64,000 nt of DNA, from the NCBI RefSeq assembly GCF_000002425.4, contig NC_037255.1, forward strand, positions 11,300,710-11,364,709, read 5' to 3'. Positions 13,540 to 24,800 of the stretch are shown piece after piece. A program made the position numbers and the translations under genes. How positions within the stretch are numbered: position 1 is the first letter of the stretch; each line of letters begins with the position of its first letter. The DNA comes from Physcomitrium patens. Its lineage: Eukaryota; Streptophyta; Bryopsida; Funariales; Funariaceae. Below the pieces are notes generated by a model. It made no database searches. It was not told the origin of the DNA and saw only the letters and a program-made list of their open reading frames with translations.

Positions 13540-13900
13540 AAATTTTTTTTTTTTTATTTTTTTTTATTTTTGTATATTCATAAGTGTGTATATATACAAT
13601 GCCCTCCCTCAGAAGGGAGAGAAGCTGTGTTGCAAGAGCAACAGGTTGAGCGATAAAAGATAGTAGCTCCTAGAGAATGCTCTGTCTGGAGACCAAGGTC
13701 AGAGGAAGCAGAAAACTTTCGGTTTTTTTCTTGATACAGAGTGAGCCACACTGGTAGCAACACCTCATCTATACACACTTGAGGCAAAAGGTGCAAATAT
13801 AAACTTTTGCCTGTTATATCTCAATTTTCTCCTACCTAGCTTCGTCAGCACTACACCACCACTCCCTAACTTGAGAATGGTGGGTGTCCAACAGGGAAAA
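13540..13900 (-). mobile_element. Possible retro-inserted sequence with A-rich tail
   Basis: A T-rich run at 13542-13571 reads on the - strand as an A-rich tail ending a segment of about 330 nt. The segment contains LTR/SINE-like sequence (CTCAACCTGTTGCTCTTGC in - orientation, near 13645). It lies just beyond the 3' end of the TTL coding region, so it could instead be TTL 3' UTR or flank. No flanking duplication was confirmed. Confidence 0.25.
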
Positions 13901-14141
13901 AGTTAACTACCTTGCAAGAAAAATTGCGGGAGGGTAGGCCACGAAAGAAGTAGCTCAGTTGCTAAATTGCTAGACAAATATGTGGCTGACCCCTCAACGA
14001 ATAGGTTGATTCCTATTTACGTGAGGTTAATCAAGGTTTTTGGGGATGATTGATCGATGAGCGGCAATAATACCTTAGTTGCTCCAGTTTTATTTGCTGC
14101 TACTGCTGATCTGAAATATTGACTGAGGGCATCTTTGATGA

Positions 14142-17100
14142 TCATAGACTGAAATGGCTGATGGCAGTGTCCAGCGCTTGATGCGTCGGTCCAACGATAT
14201 CTTTCACCTTGAATCCATTTTTGTAGATTTTGAATGTGGGCACAAAACTGACTTGCTCGGCCTTAGCGAGATAGGGATTCTCTTCAACGTCAACCTGCAC
14301 AATTTGGAAGACACTGGTTCAGGCTTCCACTTACATTGACAAAATAGAGATGAGTGAACTGTGATGCAGTTGAGAGGGATAATCCGCGTCAGAGTATTGT
14401 TTTTCAATGTGCAATTCAGATCATACCTTCAAGAAATTTACTGAAGGATGCAACTTGCAAAGCTGGTCAACGTAGGTTGCCATTTGTCTACACTTATCAC
14501 TCCACTTGGTGTTGAACTGGACTACCGAAACACCTGATGCGACACAAACTTCGGGTCAGAAGCCAGAAAGTCGAAGAAAAAATATGTATCAAACTTTCAG
14601 TATATATCAAAATATGTTCAAATATATCTGATATTTTGATATATACTGAAAAACAGGACATGTCTATTACCTGGTTGTGAGATAGCCTCTCGAAGTCTGT
14701 CGCTGCTCGAGATGTCTTCGACTTCATCCCTAGGTTGCGACACAATAACCTGTTCACCTTTGGACTTCTTGTGAGCAACTTGTACTTGATACAACGTCTT
14801 CGCAATATCCAAATCCCCGGGCATTTCCTTCTTCAGCGTTTCATAATCCTTCACGGCTTTGTCCCACCTCTCCATCTTAACATAGCAGTTAGCACGGCGA
14901 AGAAGCGCTTTTAAGTAATTGGGTTGGGCTTCTAATGCAGACGTGCAATCCTCAACAGCCTTCTCATAATGGCCCAGCTTCAATCTGCAAGCCGCCCGAT
15001 TGCATAACAAGATAGCGTTGCTGGGATTATATTGAAGCCCCTCGCTGTACGCGACAGAGGCCTCGAGTATCTTCCCTGCTTTGTATAGATCATTGCCTAG
15101 GGTTCGAGCATTCGCTACAGCACGAGCTTGTCTCAACATGGGCGTTACGTCAGCGTTCTTAGGGTCGTAGTACGCTGCCTTCTCTGCTGCAATTACTGCT
15201 CCTTCGAATCTGTTCAAAATCATACAAGCGATTTCGTGTTAGACCAAGGGGCTTGAATGGTCTAGTATTTGCCAGAGAATCACCCACTAGAAAGAGTAAA
15301 ACGGAAAAGGATGAATAAATCGAGGCGTACCTGCCAAGAGCCATGTCAATCTGAGCTTGCACAAGGAGCGTGGTAGTATCAGCTGGCAGGCTGGTGACTC
15401 TGCGTAACATATCCTCCACCTTCTGAGCAGCTAAAAGAACAGAATCTGCATCTTCGTGTTTCTGCTGCTTCAGAAATGCCTCTGCCTTTAAGGCAAACAG
15501 CTGCACCAAAACCAAGAGGCGTAAGCACTACAAGCCACGAAGAAATTTCATTCTGGTGAAAATGACGAGAAGTTCCGTCCCCAAAAGATCATAGTATACA
15601 AACCTGAGGTGCAGAATCGGCTCCAGCAACCACGGCAGCGTCACTCTCCCTCACAACCGAATCCCAATCAGCCGCCTTCCTAGCCTCAAAGCACTTCATC
15701 ACGTGCTTCTCCACCATCTCAATCCGTTGCAGCTCAGCAGCATCGCTTCCCTGACCTGCTAATTTCACATGCTTCTTCGCCCCTTGTATGCGTCCCAGCC
15801 GCAACATCAAAGAGGCCAGTCGCTGATGAGCCCTGAAATAAGTCGGGTCAAGCTTGATTGCTTCCTCGCACTCTCTGACAGCCTCCGGAAGCTTCCCGAG
15901 GCCTGTCAATGCGGCAGCGCGATTGCTACGATACGGGGCCCTGTGCGGGGCCAGGTGAACAGCTCTATCGTACAACGTAAGCGCTTCTTGAAAATTGCCC
16001 TTCTTGTACTGGTCGTTTCCAGCTCGCTTAACCTCCTCGGGGTCGCCGCTGGAGAGCATCCTCTTGATGTGTACACCCTCACCGGCTGCGTGGATGTTCC
16101 CTCTTGGACCGGACAGTGTATCAGAGGATAGTCGTGGAGTGTCGCACTGCGCTCGTGCAGCTCCTTTGCTTACATTGCCATTCAAGGAACCTCCTCCATA
16201 CATAATATTTCCACTTCTACTGAGCGTAGATGGCGGCATAACTGGGATCGTTGTCTTAGATGAGGACAACCGAGGCGTTGATGCTCCTGCAGGGTGAATC
16301 ATTTAAAATATATTAAACGATTGTTAGAATTGTGAACTAAGGTATTAAACTGCGTCTGCCGTTAGCCAGTTGAGAAGCTATGGAAGTGAAATGACACCTG
16401 TGTTGAGACCGCCGCCAGTGTATGAGCCGCTGGATATAGCGCCAAACAAATTGCCCACATTGCAGCTGGCGCTGCGCGTGTGATAGGAGGCGTTGCTAGA
16501 CGTAGGGCTGCTGCTGGAAGCACAGCCTCCGGTGGTAAACAAATTCTCCGAGCTGCCCGTGCGAGCTACCGTGGGACTTCCCGCAGTGGAACTACCGCGA
16601 GAGCTGGTGCTGCCATTCTCGGTGCAGGAGGCTGTTTTCGTCTTCATCCCAGACGAGCCATCCTTAGAGAACTCGGCACCCAGTGAGTATCGCCTTGTCT
16701 CACGGTCCAATTTAGGGCCACTGTCGGAGCTGAAAAAATCCGCTGCCTCTCCTCGAAGAGCAGCCATGTCGGAGCTCCCCCTCCTGTGAAGCCTGGAACC
16801 ATCAGTGCTGTGACGCCTCACGGACACATCTGCGACTTCTGGAGCCAGTCGGGGTGTGTCTGCGGGTAGGTTCTTGGGGGCAAATTGCGCACTCGAAGGG
16901 GATGATGCCATTGGAGGGCTTGGCGGCTTAGCGGACGAACCGCCATGAGTAGGAGCAAAGGAAACACTTCGAGCGTGGCGAATGCGGGGAGTGCTAGAAA
17001 CTTCTGTCGTCCCTGCCCTCGGGACCTCAGAAGAGTCACTCCGCGGGACAGCTTTTGATGGTTCAGGTTTAGCTGATTGGGAGTTGCTCTTGACGTTCTC

Positions 17101-17433
17101 GGGGTGCAGAATTGGGGATCTGGAAGGGCGGGAGCTAGCACCCTTCACAGCGCTTCGGCTTTTCTTCAAAATGCCCCCAAACTGACTTTCAGAACTCTGC
17201 GGGAAGCTGAGATTCTCTTCCGCGAGGTTGTAAAGATTCTTGTAGTTAAAATTGTCCTCCTTCCCAGTGGAGAAGCTTCCGGTACGAGTGTCGCTCAATG
17301 TATTCGCATTGAACCGCGACCATCCCTGAAACCGGTCAATTTTGCCGTTCCCCGAAAGCTTGCCGACGTACATACCTCCATACATGTCGTAAGTGCTGGT
17401 GGGCACAGATTTGGTCTCCGCCTCGCAGGCCAT
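14142..17433 (-). CDS. TTL: TPR repeat-containing thioredoxin-like (TTL) protein, complete
   Basis: Six exons with GT-AG borders and consistent phase: 17433-16398, 16286-15604, 15500-15331, 15209-14671, 14533-14427 and 14294-14142, giving 895 codons plus a TGA stop. Residues 1-425 are a Ser/Gly/Pro-rich, probably disordered N-terminus. TPR motifs occupy about 428-530 and 660-765 (NDQYKKGNFQEAL, then NDLYKAGKILEA and NYLKALLRRANC types). Residues 810-895 form a thioredoxin fold ending in PTFKIYKNG. The redox motif WCGPC reads WSDKC (820-824), so one catalytic cysteine is lost, as in plant TTLs. Plant TTLs are cytosolic or membrane-recruited scaffolds in brassinosteroid, cellulose and stress signalling; that role here is inferred. 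The start is the first ATG after an in-frame TAG at 17467-17469. It is longer than the roughly 680 residues of flowering-plant TTLs, through the N-terminal region. Confidence 0.95.
14595..14651. repeat. Perfect 21-bp inverted repeat inside a TTL intron
   Basis: Arms 14595-14615 and 14631-14651 are exact reverse complements around a 15-nt spacer. They occupy nearly half of the 137-nt intron between TTL exons 4 and 5, so the pre-mRNA would fold into a hairpin between donor and acceptor. Confidence 0.9.
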
Positions 17434-18740
17434 TTTGCATTCGCCAGTCACACAGCTAATGTCTCTCTACCAGGAGTTTCACGAGAGCGAATAATGAACC
17501 GGGCACTCACTGCTAAATCATTCTCGTAAAAGATTGCCGATGATCACAGCTGCACCACTTCGCCACGCAGAAAATGATATTAGTTTCTTGACACCGAATC
17601 TACCAAACGAATTTCATTCAATAGACAAGAAATACTTTTTGTGGTCTAAAATTTGGTCGAAGTGCCGTTGATGCACAGTGCCTAAGCGCACTGGGTTCCG
17701 AATAGGCTTGCGATGGAACTCAACATGAATGTGCGAGACACACAACTGCAGAAACGGGATTCATTGCACACAACTGTCTAAAGGTAACTCCTGACACCAG
17801 CGGTATCAAGAAACAGAGACTTCGACAAAATACTCTACGCCCGGCAGATTTCCGTTTATGGCGCGTATGAAACGTCACTTCCGACCAGAGCAAGAATGCT
17901 AAGTAGAAGGAACATAGCCGAGGCGCGCCAGGTCATCAGGAGATACCAAGTTTCATGTTTCGATGGAGGACAATACACAATCAATACAAAGGACTTTCAC
18001 TCCCACAGAAGGTCAATGTAGCTAGGATGGTAAGTCGTCTGGAAGCGTGGATCCTTCACGATGACCACAATTTAGAAAGAGAGGAGATGATTCGGGGACA
18101 ATGACTCTTCAGGTCAAAAGCATGTCTAGTTCTACTCGGGGTCCACGTCTGCACGACACTGCAAAACAGAATGGCACATCAAATTGATCCAAAGTATCGC
18201 GAAGTCTTCACGCGCACCAAACTCCCGTTCTCAAATACAATGCAAAGCTTCGTACCTGCAAATGCAATCCAGTGGCAAGAACATGGACGCCAAGGTTCTT
18301 CGGCTCCACAACCTGACAGTCGCAGCTTCAATCCGCAAAATCCACAAACTGCACCTCAGAAAACGCAACTCCAACTCAAACCTACACCATCATACGCCTC
18401 CTCTTCCACACCTGAGAATTGAAGTCAATAGAAGAAGAAGAAAAAAAATCCCACTACGACTGTCTCTTGCTACGATGACGCTTGTGTCGCTTCCTCATTC
18501 ACAACAATCAATCTCCTTCTTCAAACTTCACTCAACGCATGATCAATCAGTCAAAATCCCCGCGCGATATCTGAACAACCCCTGCCGACTACCACTACTG
18601 AAGCAATCTTTCGCGTAATCGCCTACTACGCAACGGATCACCCGCCTGGGGTACCATCCAGTGACAACGCAGGCTGTGGGAGATTTTGATGTCCGGGTCT
18701 TGAGGAGATGAAGGCAGCTTCGAGAAGAGAGAGGGAGAGA
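17434..18740 (-). promoter_or_regulatory. TTL 5' leader region (inferred)
   Basis: Between the TTL start codon and the TATA-like element lie about 1.3 kb of CpG-containing, GC-balanced sequence. This is unlike the CpG-poor DNA beyond 18.85 kb. It reads as a long 5' UTR, possibly with an intron, but no single donor/acceptor pair stands out. The - strand start is C/T-rich (CTCTCTCCCTCTCTCTTCTC near 18720-18740), as in many plant leaders. An 83-codon frame on the opposite strand (18171-18422, ATG start, Gln/Pro/Ser-rich) matches nothing I know. Confidence 0.4.
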
Positions 18741-18760
18741 GAAGTAACAAGCAAGCCTGA

Positions 18761-18767
18761 CTATATA
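18761..18767 (-). promoter_or_regulatory. TATA box of the TTL gene
   Basis: On the - strand the sequence GAGTATATAGTCAGG carries a TATATAG box. Some 25-35 nt downstream begins a pyrimidine-rich stretch suitable as an initiator, placing the likely start of transcription near 18730-18740. CpG-containing sequence also begins at this point, which supports a promoter boundary. Confidence 0.5.
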
Positions 18768-18849
18768 CTCCCAAGCTGGCGAAAGATGGCGAGAGGAGAC
18801 GCGGTTGCAATGGAGATGATCAGAAGCTTAAAAGACTGCTGACGATGGA

Positions 18850-21800
18850 GAACACGGCAGCTTGTGGGGGGGGGGGGGATGAATAGCAGCTATCTCCGTT
18901 GCTGTAGCGTGGATGACTCTCACTCAGATGACCATAATAATGGAGTTTTCGCATTTCCAGGAGAGGGTTCCTGTTGGTTCTCTGCCAGTGCGGACCTCCC
19001 TCATGCATAATTTTGCTCCATTCCTTGTTACTAGGTGGAGAGTTTTGACCCACTTCAAGTTAAAAAGGTCCTAGTATAATAAGCAAGTATTATGGGGTTT
19101 GACACTTTTGCCAGCTGTGATGTGGGTGTCAAGTTTAGTCGAGTGGAGTTGTGTTATTGAGGTCAGGGATCTACTCACTGTGTACCCAATTCTACAAAGT
19201 TGCTATTGCTGTGCAAGTTGATTCTGAGGCACATGAAAAAGAAGACCTACAATATATTACTTGACCCAATACCTAAACAAAATAATGTGGAGAAATTTGA
19301 TTTTTTAATTATAAACATAGCCAAATGTAGGGGTAGGGGCTGTTTGTCATTTGGATGGCTGGTGGATGGGGAGCACTACATGGGATACTTGGTGTTGTTT
19401 GTGCTTAGCATCAATCCTACTTGCAAATCAGCCACAATGTTGCTGTCTTAATGGGTGGGTGCTTGATTAGGGTTGGACTTGGCTAATTGTGGTGGAGGAG
19501 AGTCCTGTGAAGTGGTGATTAAGGTTTTCTTTTATGAGGATTCACCCATCCTGGAAAGTAGTTCCTGCACAGGTGTCACAGGGTAATTATTTATTAATAA
19601 GTTGATCACACCACATGCTGTTTTTATGTGGACGTGGTGTCTATATGGCTCCTATGACCCTGAGAAAATTGTTGTTGATTGAACTCATTTGTACTTATGA
19701 CGAGACTGGCAACACAGCTTGGACTTTGTACCTAAACCTGAATGATTATTTTCCCACTGTGTTCTCTCTCCAGTTGGACTTGCCTGGATGTAATTGATTG
19801 CAATCAGCATTAGTCTGACCAGAAGCTAACCAAGTTATAATGAAGTCACTATGTTGGATACCACATGCAAGTCAGGTTTTTTTTTCTCCAGTTCAAAGAT
19901 GAATATGTTTATTCCATATTTCTTGTTGCTTAACAATATGGGAAATATTGACTGTTCCTGTTGTTAATGTATATATGTATAATATTCAACGTTTTGGCTT
20001 GTCATGTGAACATCCCTTGCACATGACCTCTGTTGCTTCAAATTGACTGTCAAAAGATGTTTAGAGCCAGGGTGTCATAAACAAAGAAACGTTTTTTTAT
20101 CTCAAGTTTTTCTTACTTCCTTTGTCACCCTGACTGTGAATCTGATGATTTTTATTTTTATTTTTATTTTTATTTTTTTTGGAAACTATTACATTTGGTT
20201 TCTTTGATTAAAAGACAAATTCATGCAGAATATAAAGCAAACAGGGTGAAAGATTTTAAGGTAAATATGATCCAGTATGTGAATTCCCTGTGTAAAGTGT
20301 GTTTTAATTTCTTTATAAAAGAAGACAAAAAAGTGATAATAATAATAATAATAATAATAAACAATATGTAACATTTACAGTGATTACAAAGTGAATATCA
20401 ATGACACACTGCAGAAGTATTTCAATCAGACTTGCAATGTATGTAAATAACATAATCTTCCCACAACAACCAACCACCACCAAACAATCATGCCAAACCA
20501 AAATCAAAAACTTGCTCTCAAACATGTTTTCAAACTTCAGTCATACATACACGTTACCTGAACAAATACTTTACAATTAATTAAGTATTTATACACAGTG
20601 GTAAAGTCTGTCATCCTACTGTATCCTGTGAAACAATTTTCCCATTGATCATCAATTACTTGATTCATAGCCACAACACATTCAAATGGTTCAGGAGACA
20701 GTAAAACTCTGAAGTTACTTGATTAATTGCACCAGAGCTCTTACTTATGAATTCAACTTGTTACAGCCTGTTCTTCTATGGCTGATTCTGTCAAAAATAA
20801 ATAAATAAATAAAAATAGTGAATTTGCATTGTTCTTTTAATTAAATTGCACTTATTTGCACACTTGCATAAAAACCTACTTTCTTTTAAAAGAAAATAAA
20901 AGAGTAAAGAGAATGTGCACACTCTCTCTGACAAGGTTAAGTAAAATAAACATTGATTGAGGATTATAGCATGATGAAGGTAAACATAGTTATCACCAAG
21001 ACAATTCACATCACAATTTTAGTATATGATGGTTTCAATTATTGCTGAATCAATTACATGAGCAAAGTGTGTTGTTATGTATGCTTTTATGCTTTTTAAG
21101 TAAGGAAGCATGAGTTGTGACCAGTGAGCACTATTCCAGTACATGAAAGAGAACTGTCCAAGCAATTTGGAGATAGATGTTGATATTTCAATCAATTAAT
21201 CTCCCCATATAACATCTCCTTATATCTGTCCAACTCTGCACATCCCATGACTACCACCATCAATTGAAGCTTGTGTGGGGACAGATGCCACCATATTTCT
21301 CTTATATAATTTAAAGTTCAAGGGCTTTCCTATTGTAAGAGTGATTCTCTGTCCTAAAAGAGAGCATCACAGCACTGAAAGTATGCTGACTATTTAAGAC
21401 ACTTACAAGCATCAAACAATGCTAATTTTTCTCTCACAATGGAGTTTTTACAGGGTGTGCTTGCCGAGCTGTTCCCTTCATATTCTATTGCTGAGAGCCA
21501 TTAGCTCCCTCACAGTTAAGGCAGTTGTATGGGGTAGGTGAGTTGCAGTGTGAAAAGAGCACCAGAGTCCTGACTGGCACTTGGAACACAGCTACAGGGG
21601 GTTTCAAGTCTTGTCTGCCTCGTCACCGACACCCCACAGTGTACCTTACTGTATGAATTAAATCTACAAATGTTGATGGCAAATCATCAAAGAGTTGATG
21701 TTTAGATAGCTTGGGGGTTTAGCTCCATATTGTTCCCATAAAAAAGCCGCAGTGAAAACTTGTTCCTATTCAAATTGTTATTTTGATTGCATATTAATTA

Positions 21801-24800
21801 ATGTCACCCATGTCATGATGAACCTCTTGAGCTGAAATAGCCTACTTTCCCTCTCAAATCTGCTCTGTGTAAGTTTGTTCACTGCAGACCCTGACTTGTC
21901 CACTGGTCAGGGTCCAATTGATAATGGACTTGGGGCAGAACCGTGGGTTCTACCATAATTCTGTGACTTATCTACTTCCTACTTACTGGGCTCCGTGGTA
22001 AAGGACAAATATCCAGGACTCTTCATCTCTCCAAGCATTTACTCCCTTTCATGTATATATGGGTATATGTGTGTTTGGGTGTGTACATCTATTTCTCTCA
22101 ACAGGGGGTTGTTTTAGCATGTAGCTGGCATATCCAAAAAAACGGCTCCCAGAAAGTCCTCATGCTGCTGCTGCTGCTCCTCCTGGTGATTGTAAGTAGT
22201 GATGGTAAGTTTTGACAACAGCTGTTTTGACAAATAAGGTAGAGAATTTCCAACAGGGAGACTAGTCAAGTGAGAGAGAGGCCCTCCTGTGGATTGTGTT
22301 GATTGGGTAGGTCCATTGACACCACCCTTCTTTACCAAGAGTGCTGACAACAGTCCATTCTATTTCTTTTAAATTCAAGTCCACCTCCAGCACAAGAATG
22401 ATGATTAGTTAGTGTATACATCAGTTCATGCGTCAGAAAAAGAGAAGAAAAAAGAAAATTGCTGGAGCTTGGTACATAGTGTATCAAGAATTAGATAATG
22501 CATGGGTGATGAGTGCCCATACATGATGTAGGAATGGAGTTAGTCTCCATTGTAAGATAACCCTCATTGTCTTTGTCCCAGAAATACATTTTAAATAAAT
22601 AAAAATAGCTAATGAGGAGAATAATAAATGGGTGTGCATTAATTTGAGTTTGTCTTCAATAGGTGCAACAATGGCTTTGGACAGTGTTTGATTTGACATG
22701 TTCAAAGCATACTGTTGCAAAAATATCCAATGTATCAAAAAATGTTGATCTGTGAGTAAAATGGTAATCCTCTCAGGGGTCACTTTAGCACTGTCTGGAG
22801 AATTTAATTGTCCAAAGAAGGCAACTCTTGGAATTAGACCCAAACTCTCTACCACTAATTGGCAACTGTGCCCACTTGCTCATCACAGTGAACTTGTGCA
22901 AGATAGCTGCCTGCAGCCACCCCAATTCTTATTCACCCTAGCACTTTGTTTGCCATACAGTTATGGCTGCAATTTCTTCCATTTTCTATCTAACAAGCAA
23001 CAGCCAGAACAGTGACCTAGATCGGTTTTAGTTTCCATTTGTTTTTCTTTTTTACTTTTTTTCTGAATGATGGATTAGATTTCAACAATTGTTTGCAATT
23101 GCAATGCAAAAGAAAGGACATGAGCTTTGTGAGTGGTTTGTTGAGGATGAATATGCAGACCAGTTGGTAAGGGACAAGAGGTTTGCATTTGATTTGTTTG
23201 TTATTTTGTTATTGTTTTGAAGCCATGGAGAAATGTGAGCCAGTTGTTTGGCTAATGGTGAGGGAGCCACAAGAGAGCTCATGGATTTGGCTGGAGAGCT
23301 GCCAGCTCAGGTGCCACTGTACAGGGGTCCAAAGGGTCAACCATGATGAAGCTCCTTGCCAGCTAATCCGTGTCCTGTTGCCCTTCAGGGCACAACTACT
23401 TCCACCCTGTATCATGACTTCTGGTTAGAATTGGATTGAGCCTGAACTTCACATGGAAACTGAGAACTTCCTGCTTGGGTTTGGAACCCAATCTTCACTA
23501 CTTGGAAAACACAATTCATATATATATATATATATATACAAACATTATATAATGAAGATGACTGGGTTAAAGAAGCATAGCAATTTGTTTAATGATTTTT
23601 TTCGTGATTATGAAACATGATTGTTTCAGATGTGTAAGATGTAATACACCACTGATGGTTTTAATTAATCAATCACAATCATTAAAATATCTATGTGCAT
23701 GTGCTATCAACTACAAATTGAAACATATAAAAACCACTTAAAAGTGTTATTACATTCTTGAAGATTTACTTATTTTATTTTGTATGCACATGAAATTTGC
23801 GACTGGATTATGATAAAGACAGAGTTTGACATCATTTTAGGACATACCTGGTACACTTATGTAAACAAATATGCTCTTCTCTGTTTGAAAATCTAAATCA
23901 ATTTTACACAACAAAGGGTAAAGAAAAAAGAAAAAAGAAATCATTGCAGTTTAACCACAAGCCTTGTGTAGTTAAGTCGTCATCAAACCTTGGATATCAT
24001 ACTGTGGGAGAGACACTATTTTCTTCTTCTTATTCTTCTTACTCATTTCCTTTATCTTGTTTAGTTCCTTTCTCAACAATCAGAATAATGGGTGGACAAG
24101 ATGCAAAATCAATGAACCACTTCAACAATCTTGTGGATAAAATAAATTCCGTTGACTTAATTACGACAATAAGAATAAAATGTAATAAAAAACCTGACTT
24201 TTCAATGAGACTCCCCTACTCACTTATTAGACACTGGTTGACTATGATAATAAAATATCCATATTCTGGCAATCTGACTATTACCTCATCTGCTCTAATG
24301 TCGTCATTTATTATCCACTTAGTGCAGAGAATCAACCCAGCATTGATGTTTTGACCCATAGTAATGTACCAAGGTGGGGCAGAGGCCAACAAAAATGAGT
24401 AGCTTCCTCTCCACTTCCCTCTCTGACCCAGAATGCTTAACCACAAGTGATTGATCCCATGGTACATGAAGTGTGTGCACTGCTGCCTAGAGCTGCAAAT
24501 CCCATCCTGTGAAGTCAGTTCACAGCTTTTGGTCATTAACCAGCATCATCAGTAGTTATTGACAACTTTAAAACATAGCTATAGTCTCCCTTCTTCTAGG
24601 GATCAACAGCAAACATAGAGGGTTTCCTATACACTGCAGTACTTCAAAAAACTGAAGAGCCAATGCTCAAATCTGTGGTGTTAACAGTATCTTGAATGGG
24701 TACTGGTTGTCAGCCAGCTAAAATGGTTAAAATGGCCCAGTTGCCAACCTTGCCTTCCACTTTATTTATTTATTTATTTATTTGATGAAAACAAAGTTTA

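Noticed and set aside
15769-17529. Several + strand frames of 60-150 codons over the TTL gene
   Set aside because: They are antisense to well-supported TTL exons and change frame at exon borders; shadows of a GC-balanced coding sequence.
18184-18618. A 144-codon + strand frame overlapping the TTL leader
   Set aside because: It opens with TTG, not ATG, and overlaps another frame with a true ATG; no family resemblance.
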